Assembly: GCA_021890795.1 (NCBI GenBank)
Contig: JAKKUO010000007.1
Span: forward strand, 1 to 64,000
Direction of reading: 5' to 3'
Length of the DNA: 64,000 nt
Source of the DNA: Bacillota bacterium
GTDB lineage: Bacteria > Bacillota > Sulfobacillia > Symbiobacteriales > ZC4RG38
Below the pieces are notes generated by a model. That model had not been told where the DNA came from. It saw nothing but the letters and a program-made list of their open reading frames with translations, and did not search any database. The position numbers and the translations under genes are program-made. Below are positions 19,385-27,292 of the stretch, piece by piece. The first letter of the stretch is position 1. Every line of letters starts with the position of its first letter.

Positions 19385-19548
19385 CGGCACCAACTCCCTA
19401 CTCTCCCGGAGATCCCTGCACCCCCTAGTCTGACCTGCCAGGAAGCCCGGCTATGCGAGGTGCGTCCGGGCCAGGGCGCTGGCGCCCAGGTGGGCCAGGG
19501 CACGGCCCCCCGGGCGCGGGCCGGCCCCGGGGCATCCCCCGGGGCCGG

Positions 19549-20964
19549 TCAGTTCCGCCGGGCCCGCGGCTCCGTCCGGAGCCGGTAGGTGACCAGTTCG
19601 CCGGTGGCCAGGGTGAGGGCCAGGAGCCCGGGGGCCACCGCGGGCGGCTGGCAGATGGGAGCTTCCGGCTCCAGCCGCCAGCACTCCTCGCCCCGGTCCA
19701 GGCGCCAGGCCCGCAGGGCCCCGGCCCCGGTGACGGTCAGGGCGAGCCGCCCCGCCACCGCCACCCAGCGGCCCTGCGCTTCCGCCTCCCCCGCCCCGTC
19801 CGCCGCCGGGGCCTCTGCCACCGGCCCGTCCGCCGCTGGGCCGTCCCACCGCCCGGTGTAGGCGCCGGTGTAGAGATCCACCGTGGCCGCGGGGTAGACC
19901 AGGCTCTCTTCCCAGACCGCCGGCGCCGCCTCCTCCGGCACCTCCCACACTCGGGCGCCGGTGCAGGGGTCGTAGGCCCGGCCCCCCACCAGCACCAGCA
20001 GCTCCCCGTAGACCGGCGGCCGGGGCGGCCCCGGATCCCGGGCCTGCCAGAGGGGCTCCCCGGTCTCCGCGGCCAGGGCCCAGAGCACCCCGTCCTGGGT
20101 CGCGGCGAGGACCCGGCCGTCCCCCGCCGCCGGCGGCCCCGCCAGGGGCGCCCCCAGGTCCCGGCACCAGACCCGGACGCCGGTCTTCGGCTCCAGCGCG
20201 GCCACCTGCCCCGGGCCGCAGCCGACGCAGAGGAGATTCCCCGCCAACCCGGCCGCGGTCACCTCGCCCCCCAGGTCCGTCCGCCAGACCAGGGTACCCC
20301 GCTGGGCGTCCAGGGCAGCAACCCAGCCCTCGGGGCTGCTCAGGTAGACCAGCCCGTCGAAGACCGCCGGAGCCGCCAATCGGGTCCCCTCCGCCGGGGC
20401 CGTCAGCCCGGGGAACTGCCACAGGGCCCGTCCCCGCTGCCGGTCCAGGGCGTAGTACCGCCCGTCCCCCAGGCCGGCGTACACCCGGTCGTACCGGATG
20501 ACCGGCGGGGACGGGCAGCACCCCCCGGGCTCCGCCGGGGCAAAGCGCCAGCCGGGTTGGGGCGGCCCCAGGGGGTGGAGGGGGCTGTGGCCCGACCGGC
20601 CCGGGGTCCGGCCCACCATGGGCCACTCGTCCCCGGTGCCGGGGGCCTCCGGGATCACCAGCTGCTGGCCCGGGAGGATGAACTCCGGATGGGCCAGCTG
20701 GTTGGCCCGGAGAATCTCCGGCACCGTGGTGCCAAACCGCCGGGCGAGGTCCAGGGCCGTCTCCCCGGGGCGCACCAGGTGGAGGATGCCCCCCGGCGGC
20801 GGCACCGGCACCGCGCCGGGGCGGGGGATCACCAGGGCCTGGCCGGGGACGATCCCGTTGGGGTCCGTCAGCCGGTTGGCCGCCACAATCGCGTGGACCG
20901 TCGTCTGGTACCGCTGCGCGATGTGGTACAAGGTCTCCCCCCGCTGCACGAAATAGAAAACCAC
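19549..20964 (-). CDS. double-LysM and PQQ-like beta-propeller protein
   Basis: About 471 aa from GTG 20964 (GGAGGT 9 nt upstream). Two LysM domains open the protein without a signal peptide (FVQRGETLYHIAQRYQTTV; LVRPGETALDLARRFGTTV), as in spore coat/cortex proteins such as SafA. From about residue 110 it contains repeated blades of a quinoprotein-like propeller (YALDRQRGRALWQFPG, VAALDAQRGTLVWRTDLG, WALAAETGEPLWQARD). There is no catalytic signature. The lack of a leader and the position beside sleB-ypeB suggest a spore-envelope structural or sensing protein, but this is inference. Confidence 0.85.
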   Translation of the reverse strand: MVFYFVQRGETLYHIAQRYQTTVHAIVAANRLTDPNGIVPGQALVIPRPGAVPVPPPGGILHLVRPGETALDLARRFGTTVPEILRANQLAHPEFILPGQQLVIPEAPGTGDEWPMVGRTPGRSGHSPLHPLGPPQPGWRFAPAEPGGCCPSPPVIRYDRVYAGLGDGRYYALDRQRGRALWQFPGLTAPAEGTRLAAPAVFDGLVYLSSPEGWVAALDAQRGTLVWRTDLGGEVTAAGLAGNLLCVGCGPGQVAALEPKTGVRVWCRDLGAPLAGPPAAGDGRVLAATQDGVLWALAAETGEPLWQARDPGPPRPPVYGELLVLVGGRAYDPCTGARVWEVPEEAAPAVWEESLVYPAATVDLYTGAYTGRWDGPAADGPVAEAPAADGAGEAEAQGRWVAVAGRLALTVTGAGALRAWRLDRGEECWRLEPEAPICQPPAVAPGLLALTLATGELVTYRLRTEPRARRN

Positions 20965-21055
20965 CCTCCGCCGACCTCCAGGCTTTTGTGCCCATCCTAC
21001 GCCGCCGGGCCGGCGGCGGTGCCCCAGAGAGGGGCTGCGGCCGCTCGCAGGCGGC

Positions 21056-21134
21056 GCATAGCGGCCCTCGGGAGCCCCCCGGCCGGTACCAGTGCTGCAT
21101 AGCGGCCCCGGGAGCGCCCCGGCCGGCACCGGCT
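21056..21134. repeat. imperfect direct repeat, period 41 bp
   Basis: Copies start GCATAGCGGCCC at 21056 and 21097 and stay similar through the CCGGCCGG(T/C)ACC stretch. The copies differ by small substitutions and one-base shifts. Function unknown. Confidence 0.6.
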
Positions 21135-21188
21135 CCCGGGGCCCCCGCCCCCGCCGCGCCGGAGCTGGCCACCGGTGGACCCGCGGGT

Positions 21189-21221
21189 TGTGGACAACCG
21201 TGGGCAAAACCCTGTGGATAA
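21189..21221 (-). promoter_or_regulatory. pair of DnaA boxes away from oriC
   Basis: The plus strand carries TGTGGACAA (21189-21197) and TGTGGATAA (21213-21221). The second is the exact complement of TTATCCACA. The first is the one-base variant that is also used at this oriC (63568). They have the same orientation and lie 24 bp apart. Confidence 0.55.
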
Positions 21222-21276
21222 CCTGTGGAATTTGTGCACTCCCTGTTGACAAACGGTTTATACCCAGCATGGAAGG

Positions 21277-21309
21277 CTGCAGGGCCGGGGGTGACCCCCG
21301 GCCCTGCAG
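21277..21309. terminator. strong hairpin downstream of speA
   Basis: A perfect 15-bp stem CTGCAGGGCCGGGGG with a 3-nt loop. On the plus strand it is followed by TCCCTTTTGTC, on the minus strand only by CCTTCC. Position suggests it ends speA transcripts (minus), but the T-run favours the plus strand. Confidence 0.6.
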
Positions 21310-21378
21310 TCCCTTTTGTCTCCCGCCCAAAGGGCCTGCGGCACCGTCCGGCTCCGGCTGCCCGGCCCCGGCCCGCCC

Positions 21379-22842
21379 TCAGGGCCGGTTGGCCACCACC
21401 CGGATCCGCTGGATGGTGGGGTCCTCCGGCCCCTGGACCGGATAGCCCAGTTCCAGGTGCTCGTAGATGTACGCGATGTTCTCCGCGGTGATGACCTCCC
21501 CCGGCGCCAGGACCGGAATCCCGGGGGGATAGATGATGACGAACTCCGCGGCGATCCGCCCCTCCGCCTCCAGGAGCGGGACCGACTCGCTGGGAGCGTA
21601 GAAGGCGTCCCGGGGCAGCATCGCCAGCTCCGGGAACTCGGGGAGCTTCACCCGCACCTGGTTGGCCGGCCGGCTGCGGTAGTACCGCTCGGCGATGGTG
21701 CGGAGGGCGTTGATCAGAATGTTGATCTCATCCTCCGTGTCCCCGAAGGATACGATGCAGAGGATGTTGTACAGGTCGCTCAGCTCGATCTCGATGTTGA
21801 ACTCTTCCCGGAGGATCTGCTCCACCTCGGCCCCCGTGAGCCCCAGCTCCTTGACGGAGATGGTCAGCTTGGTGGGGTCGAAGTCGAACCGGGCGGAGCT
21901 GAAGCCGATGATCTCCGGCCCGAAGCAGTACAGCCCCGGGATCTTGTTGATCTCCTGCCGGGCGTAGTTGGCCAGTTGCCGGGCCCGCTCGATGAGTTCC
22001 CGGCCCCGGGTCGCGAGGTGCTTCCGGGCCACATCCAGCGAGGCCAGCAGCAGGTAGGAGGTGCTGGTGGTCTGGAGCATGGAGAGCACCGCCTGCACCC
22101 GGCCGACGTTCACCAGCCCCTCCCGGACGTTCAGCACCGAGGACTGGGTGAGGGACCCGCCAAGCTTGTGGACGCTGGTCGCCGACATGTCGGCTCCGGC
22201 CTGCATGGCGGAGAGGGGCATCTGCTCGTGGAAGTGGATGTGGACCCCGTGGGCCTCGTCCACCAGCACCGGCACCCCCCGGGCATGGGCCACCTCCACG
22301 ATGGACTTCAGGTCCGCGGCCACCCCGTAGTAGGTGGGGTTGATCACCAGCACCGCCCGGGCCTCCGGGTGGGCGTCCAGGGCCGCCACCACCGTCTCGA
22401 CGCTCACCCCGTGGGCGATGCCCAGGTTGTAGTCCACATCCGGGGCCATGTAGACCGGCCGGGCCCCCGCCAGGACGATGGCGCTCATGACGCTCTTGTG
22501 CACATTCCGGGGCACCAGGATGGTCTCGCCGGGCCCCACCACGGAAAGGATCATGGCCATGATTGCCCCGCTGGTGCCCTGGACGGAGAAGAAGGTGTAG
22601 TCCGCGCCGAAGGCCTCCGCCGCGAGCTCCTGGGCCTGTTTGATGATCCCGTGGGGATTGTGCAGGTCGTCGAGCGGTGCGATGTTAATGAGGTCGATGG
22701 CCAGCGCGTTGTCGCCGATGTACCGCCGGAACTCCGGGGCCATCCCGGCGCCCTTCTTGTGCCCTGGGATATGGAACTGCACGGGATTCCGGGCGGCATG
22801 GGCCAACAGCCCGGTGAACAGCGGGGTATCGTACTGGCTCAT
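21379..22842 (-). CDS. speA: arginine decarboxylase, SpeA family (Orn/Lys/Arg decarboxylase fold I)
   Basis: 487 aa PLP enzyme. The start region SQYDTPLFTGLL and the HIPGHKKG motif are typical. The Schiff-base lysine is in SATSVHKLGGSLTQSS, closely like Bacillus SpeA, with DEAHGVHIHFH before it. The C-terminal domain (VIIYPPGIPVLAPGE) is present. It makes agmatine from arginine, feeding SpeB and SpeE encoded at 12.3-14.2 kb. Lysine specificity cannot be excluded from sequence alone. Own promoter at 22889-22916. Confidence 0.9.
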   Translation of the reverse strand: MSQYDTPLFTGLLAHAARNPVQFHIPGHKKGAGMAPEFRRYIGDNALAIDLINIAPLDDLHNPHGIIKQAQELAAEAFGADYTFFSVQGTSGAIMAMILSVVGPGETILVPRNVHKSVMSAIVLAGARPVYMAPDVDYNLGIAHGVSVETVVAALDAHPEARAVLVINPTYYGVAADLKSIVEVAHARGVPVLVDEAHGVHIHFHEQMPLSAMQAGADMSATSVHKLGGSLTQSSVLNVREGLVNVGRVQAVLSMLQTTSTSYLLLASLDVARKHLATRGRELIERARQLANYARQEINKIPGLYCFGPEIIGFSSARFDFDPTKLTISVKELGLTGAEVEQILREEFNIEIELSDLYNILCIVSFGDTEDEINILINALRTIAERYYRSRPANQVRVKLPEFPELAMLPRDAFYAPSESVPLLEAEGRIAAEFVIIYPPGIPVLAPGEVITAENIAYIYEHLELGYPVQGPEDPTIQRIRVVANRP

Positions 22843-22888
22843 GGCCACACCCCCGGGTGGGATGATCCGCTGGATAATAACGAAGTTG

Positions 22889-22916
22889 AGTATAGCACGT
22901 CCGCGGGCTCTGTAAA
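22889..22916 (-). promoter_or_regulatory. sigma-A promoter of speA
   Basis: Minus strand TTTACA, 16-bp spacer ending TGC, TATACT (extended -10), about 45 bp upstream of the speA ATG. Confidence 0.75.
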
Positions 22917-22932
22917 GGGGCAAGAGGCCGAC

Positions 22933-23412
22933 TCACCGGTGGTACGGCTCCCCGGCCGCGATCTTGAACCCCCGGTAGATCTGTTCCAGCAGCAAGAGCG
23001 GCACCATCTGGTGCGGGAAGGTCATCGGCCCGAGGGAGAGCCGCAGCCGGGCCCGCTCCAGGACCGTCGGCGCGAGGCCCGTGGTGCCGCCGATGGCAAA
23101 GGCCAGGCTCGAATCCCCCCGGAGGGCCCGCTCCTGCAGCCACCGGCTGAACTCCTCCGAGGAGAGCTGCCGCCCCCGGATGTCCAGGGCCACCAGGTAC
23201 TCGTGGTCCCCCAGGGCCCGGAGGAGCCGCTCCCCCTCCCGCTCCCGGACCCGGGCCAGCTCCCCGGGGCTGGCCCCTTCCGGCACCGGCTCATCCTGAA
23301 GCTGAACCATCTCCACCCGGGCGTAGGGCCGGAGCCGCTTCAGGTACTCCGCGGCCCCCTCCTGCAGGTACCGTTCCCGCACCTTCCCGGCGATCAGAAT
23401 CCGGATGCGCAC
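22933..23412 (-). CDS. rlmH: 23S rRNA (pseudouridine-1915-N3)-methyltransferase
   Basis: 159 aa SPOUT methyltransferase of normal length. The C-terminal knot is clear: LAFAIGGTTGLAP for the SAM-binding loop and the conserved ending GEPYHR. It methylates the pseudouridine at 1915 in helix 69 of 23S rRNA. It lies near walRK-yycHI as in Bacillus, where rlmH (yydA) is in the same neighbourhood. GTG start. Confidence 0.95.
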   Translation of the reverse strand: MRIRILIAGKVRERYLQEGAAEYLKRLRPYARVEMVQLQDEPVPEGASPGELARVREREGERLLRALGDHEYLVALDIRGRQLSSEEFSRWLQERALRGDSSLAFAIGGTTGLAPTVLERARLRLSLGPMTFPHQMVPLLLLEQIYRGFKIAAGEPYHR

Positions 23413-23478
23413 CCTCCCCGCCCCCGTCCCACCGATGGCGGCGGGGGCGGCACCGCCGCCCCCGCCGAGGAAGACCTA

Positions 23479-24735
23479 CTAGTCGATCCGCTCGATCTCG
23501 GCCCCCAACTGGTTCAGCCGGCCGGGCAGATCGTCGTAACCCCGCTCCACGTGCTCGATGCCGCTGACGATGGTCACCCCTTCTGCCGCCAACCCGGCCA
23601 GCACCAGGGCCGCGCCGGCCCGGATGTCGGTCGCCTCCACCGGCACCCCGGTCAGCCGCTCCACCCCCTGGATCCACGCGGTCCGGCCCTCCACCCGGAT
23701 CCGGGCCCCCATCCGGACCAGGTCCGGGACATACCGGAACCGGTCCTCGTAGAGGGTCTCGGTCACGTGGCTCTCCCCTTCCGCCAGGGAGAGGAAGGCG
23801 GTCATCTGGGACTGGGCGTCGGTGGGGAAGCCGGGGTAAGGCAGGGTGGTGACCGGGATCCCCCGGGGCCGGCGCTTCACCGTCACCCGGACGCTGTCGC
23901 CGTTCTCCTCCACCTCCACCCCGGCCTCCCGGAGTTTGGCGATCACCGGGCCCAGGTGCAGGGGAATGACGTTCTCCACCCGGACGTCCCCCCAGGTGAT
24001 CGCCCCGGCCAACATGAAGGTCGCGGCCTCGATGTCGTCAGGAATGACGCAGTGCCGGCGCCCCTCGAGGAACCGGCCGCCCCGGATGCGGATGGTGTCG
24101 GTGCCGGCCCCGTGGATCTGGGCCCCACAGGCGTTCAGGAAGTTGGCCACGTCCACCACGTGGGGCTCCCGGGCCGCGTTGTGGAGCACCGTGGTCCCCT
24201 CGGCCCGCACCGCGACCAGCATGGTGTGGATGGTGGCCCCGACGCTCACCAGGTCGAAGTAGATGCTGGTCCCCCGGAGCCGGTCCGCCCGGGCCTTGAG
24301 GACCCCCCGTTCCATCCAGACCTCCGCACCCAGGGCCGTCAGCGCCTTGATGTGCTGATCCACCGGGCGCTGGCCGATCTTGTCCCCGCCGGGCAGGGGC
24401 ACTTCCGCCCGGCCGAAGAGGCCCAACTGCACCCCGAGCAGGTAATAGGAGGCCCGGATCGCCCCGGCCAGATGGTGGGGGATCGGCGCCGGCCGGAGCC
24501 CCTCGGGGTTCACCGTCAGCCGGTGCTCGACGGGGTCGTACTCCGTCTGTACGCCCAGGATGTCTAACATCTCCCGGTAAATCTCCACGTCGCGGATGCG
24601 AGGGACGTTTTCCAGGACGCTGGTTCCCTCGGCCAACAGGGTGGCGGCGATGAGCGGCAGGGCGGCGTTCTTGCGGCCGTTGATCTTGACCGAACCGGTC
24701 AGCCGCCGCCCACCCCGGATGGCGTACTTGGGCAC
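23479..24735 (-). CDS. murA: UDP-N-acetylglucosamine 1-carboxyvinyltransferase with Asp at the catalytic Cys position
   Basis: 418 aa EPSP-synthase-fold enzyme that adds enolpyruvate to UDP-GlcNAc, the first committed step of peptidoglycan synthesis. The substrate residues in NGRKNAALP are intact, as is RPVDQHIKAL. In the mobile loop, the usual PGGC is PGGD (Asp118, codon 24382-24384). Cys-to-Asp at this place is known from Mycobacterium and Chlamydia MurA, keeps activity and blocks alkylation by fosfomycin. It sits downstream of yycI, so wall synthesis is next to its WalRK regulators. Confidence 0.96.
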   Translation of the reverse strand: MPKYAIRGGRRLTGSVKINGRKNAALPLIAATLLAEGTSVLENVPRIRDVEIYREMLDILGVQTEYDPVEHRLTVNPEGLRPAPIPHHLAGAIRASYYLLGVQLGLFGRAEVPLPGGDKIGQRPVDQHIKALTALGAEVWMERGVLKARADRLRGTSIYFDLVSVGATIHTMLVAVRAEGTTVLHNAAREPHVVDVANFLNACGAQIHGAGTDTIRIRGGRFLEGRRHCVIPDDIEAATFMLAGAITWGDVRVENVIPLHLGPVIAKLREAGVEVEENGDSVRVTVKRRPRGIPVTTLPYPGFPTDAQSQMTAFLSLAEGESHVTETLYEDRFRYVPDLVRMGARIRVEGRTAWIQGVERLTGVPVEATDIRAGAALVLAGLAAEGVTIVSGIEHVERGYDDLPGRLNQLGAEIERID

Positions 24736-24883
24736 AGGCGCTTTCCTCCTCGAAAGACAAGGGCAGATGGAAATGTCAGACCCTGGTATTCTGCCCCCGA
24801 TTGGCTCTTTCCTGCACGATTCCCCGACGCGATTGGCCTGGTCGATGGACCTGCTCGATGGCCTTGAACTCCGGTCGCTCCGG

Positions 24884-25744
24884 TCAGGGCGCCTCCACCT
24901 CTCCCGTGAAGGCGTTCACATAGTAAACCTCGCCGGCAGCGGTGAGGACCCGCCAGGCGGCATAGGTCTCCCAGGAACTGGCCGAGACCTGGGCCGGCGC
25001 GTAATACCCCAGTTCCACCCCGGCGAAGGTGGTCCCTTCCCGGGCGGAAAGGTTCACCTTCAGGTAGCCGGCCAGGCGCAGGAGAGCCTCGCCCGGGTCC
25101 AGCACCCCCTTGGGGTCCCCCCGAAAGCCCTCGGGGGTGGGGAAGAAGGCCGTCACTTCCTCGACCCCCTGCTGGCCCAGGAAGACCCGGAGGTAGCCGG
25201 CGAAGACGGGGACACCTTCGTATACCGGCACGTATTCTACCACGGCCCGGCCCGCTGGGGTATGGTAGATTCGCGCCATTCGCAGCATCCGCCCTGCCTG
25301 GAGCCCCGCCGTCCGGACAAAGGCCTCCGCGGCCTGCCGGAGCGCCCCCGGGCTCTCCAGCCGCACCGGGTCGCCCCAGGGCCGGCCGGGGCGGAACCGG
25401 ACGGTGCCGTCAGGCTGGACCAGGACCGCCGGTGGCCGCCACCCAACGGGGGTGGACTCCGTCTCGGCCAGCCGGGCCAGCCGCTCCGTCAGTTCCTGGA
25501 GGGCCGCCGGCGCCGGGGGCGAGACCCGCAGGAAAGGCTGCACCCGGCCCGCCCGGGGCAGCGGGGCCTCCAGCCGAAACCCCTGGGCGGCGAGCTGGCT
25601 GCGGACCTCCCGTTCCCGAAACTGGCCGAGCCCCAGCTGGGTCATCGGCTGGCTGAAGGGCGGGAGCCAGAGGGCCAGGGCCAGGACCGCGTTCACCGCC
25701 GTAAAGGTCAGGAGGAGTAGCCGCCGGGCCTGCTGCCAGTCCAC
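24884..25744 (-). CDS. yycI: WalRK regulatory protein YycI
   Basis: 286 aa. A short cytoplasmic start (DWQQARRLLL) and one N-terminal membrane helix (LLTFTAVNAVLALALWL) precede an extracytoplasmic domain with PepSY-like ends (VLTAAGEVYYVNAFTGEVE). It follows yycH in the walRK operon. YycI and YycH form a membrane heterodimer that modulates WalK in Bacillus. The assignment rests mainly on topology and synteny because the family diverges quickly. GTG start after GGGAGGAG. Confidence 0.82.
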   Translation of the reverse strand: MDWQQARRLLLLTFTAVNAVLALALWLPPFSQPMTQLGLGQFREREVRSQLAAQGFRLEAPLPRAGRVQPFLRVSPPAPAALQELTERLARLAETESTPVGWRPPAVLVQPDGTVRFRPGRPWGDPVRLESPGALRQAAEAFVRTAGLQAGRMLRMARIYHTPAGRAVVEYVPVYEGVPVFAGYLRVFLGQQGVEEVTAFFPTPEGFRGDPKGVLDPGEALLRLAGYLKVNLSAREGTTFAGVELGYYAPAQVSASSWETYAAWRVLTAAGEVYYVNAFTGEVEAP

Positions 25745-25810
25745 CGCTCCTCCCCCCTTCCGCCCCGCCGGGCCCCCGGATCCCGGCCCAGCCCGGCCGT
25801 TCCATACCCG

Positions 25811-27292
25811 TCACGGCAACACTTGACCGGATTCGGCATCCACCAGCACCGGGCCCTCCTCCCGGAAGGTAACCACCCAGACCGGCACCAGTCGCTGAAG
25901 GGTGGCGGGTTCCAGCCGCCAGGCCAGGTGGACCCGGTGCACCACCGCCGGCGACCGGGCCTCCCCGGCCAGGTGCCGGGAGCCGTGGGCCGCGGCCACC
26001 GCCGCCTCCGGCGGCACCAACTCCACCACCCGGTCGGTGTCACCGATCTCCAGGGTGTGGGCCGCGTAGAGGTAGGTGACCCGGCCCCCGGCGACGATGG
26101 CCTCCAGCAGCGGCCGGCCCCCGAGGACCGGCAGGCCGTCCCGGTAGAACCCGAAGAACAGCCGGCGCCGCCACCGGGTCTCCTCCACCCCGGTCAGCAC
26201 CCCGGCCGCCGGCCAGAGGGACCGGCTGCCGGCAAACTCCAGGACCGCCGCCACCGCGTCCGGGAGGCCCGGCCCCGCCGCGGCCGGCTCCCGGGGCTGG
26301 GACTCGGTGTACTCCAGGGCGCCGGTGGAGTAGACCCGCAGTGCCCGCCGGCCGTCGGTGTAGATCCGGGCACCGCCGAGCTCCTCCACCTCCCGGACCA
26401 CCGTCTGGTCCGGAAAGAAGAGGGGCAGCAGGCCCCGGGGATCCCCGGCCGGACGCCACCGGACCGCCGGCACCGGGCGGGACTGGCCCGGGCGGCCGTC
26501 CGGCACCAGGACCCAGGGGCCCACCCGCAGAGGCGCCGGTGCCCCGGGGTCCCGGATCGCCGCGGCCGCATCGCCGCCCACCGGCCCGCCGCCAGAGCCG
26601 TCCTGGCCGGGCTCCGGAGCGCCCTCCCCGGCCGGCCCGTCCCCTCCGGCCGCCAGGGGCTGGAGCCGCCGATAGGGGACCTTGTCCGGGCCGGTCAGCC
26701 CGGCAGCCAGTTCCTCCATCCCGGGCCGGGCCGCCTGCGGCAGGGAGAGCCGGAGCGCCCCCGCCGGCCCCACCAGGTAGAGCCCCCCCGGCTCCCCGAG
26801 GCCGATGACCAGCCGGTCCACCGGCGTAGCCGGCCAGAGGTCCGGCCGTAGCCGCCCCTCGAGCCAGGCCGGCTCCTGCCGGACCCAGAGCCCGGCCAGC
26901 TCCGCCGCGGGCAGCCGCAGGGGAAGGTCTGCCCCGACCGCCGGCTGGGCCTCCGCCGCCTCCAGCTCCAGGGAGCTGACCGGCGCGGGCCGCTCCGGCG
27001 TGGCCAGGGCCAGGCGGATCGCCTCCCGGAACCGCTGCCAGGCGACCGGGTACTCCGGGCCCCCCGGAGTGACGCCGCCGTATCCCCCCGTTTCGGTATA
27101 GGCCCAGATCAGCACCGGCTGCAACAGATCCGCCCGGGGAGCCGACTGGGCCGGGGTCACCGGCACCACCTGGGGGCGACTGGTGACGGGCAGCTCCGGG
27201 GTGAACCGGTAAGCGAGGAGCCCGCTCAGCACCAGGCTCGCCGCCACCTGCACCACCAGCAGGGCGTCGAGGCAGGCTTCCCGCCACCTCAC
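25811..27292 (-). CDS. yycH: WalRK regulatory protein YycH
   Basis: 493 aa: N-terminal membrane anchor (ALLVVQVAASLVLSGLLAY), then a long extracytoplasmic part. A low-complexity Gly/Pro/Ala insert (about 215-255) breaks the domain. The C-terminus has the two-lobed YycH pattern ending DAESGQVLP. The GTG start overlaps the walK stop (GTGA), so expression is coupled to the kinase. Function by family: control of WalK activity together with YycI. Confidence 0.85.
   Translation of the reverse strand: MRWREACLDALLVVQVAASLVLSGLLAYRFTPELPVTSRPQVVPVTPAQSAPRADLLQPVLIWAYTETGGYGGVTPGGPEYPVAWQRFREAIRLALATPERPAPVSSLELEAAEAQPAVGADLPLRLPAAELAGLWVRQEPAWLEGRLRPDLWPATPVDRLVIGLGEPGGLYLVGPAGALRLSLPQAARPGMEELAAGLTGPDKVPYRRLQPLAAGGDGPAGEGAPEPGQDGSGGGPVGGDAAAAIRDPGAPAPLRVGPWVLVPDGRPGQSRPVPAVRWRPAGDPRGLLPLFFPDQTVVREVEELGGARIYTDGRRALRVYSTGALEYTESQPREPAAAGPGLPDAVAAVLEFAGSRSLWPAAGVLTGVEETRWRRRLFFGFYRDGLPVLGGRPLLEAIVAGGRVTYLYAAHTLEIGDTDRVVELVPPEAAVAAAHGSRHLAGEARSPAVVHRVHLAWRLEPATLQRLVPVWVVTFREEGPVLVDAESGQVLP

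Larger units (their letters stand above)
20965..21378. other. 414-bp intergenic region with repeats, DnaA boxes and a strong hairpin
   Basis: No gene seen. It holds an imperfect 41-bp direct repeat (21056-21134), two DnaA-box sequences (21189-21197 and 21213-21221) and a 15-bp hairpin (21277-21309). Confidence 0.6.
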
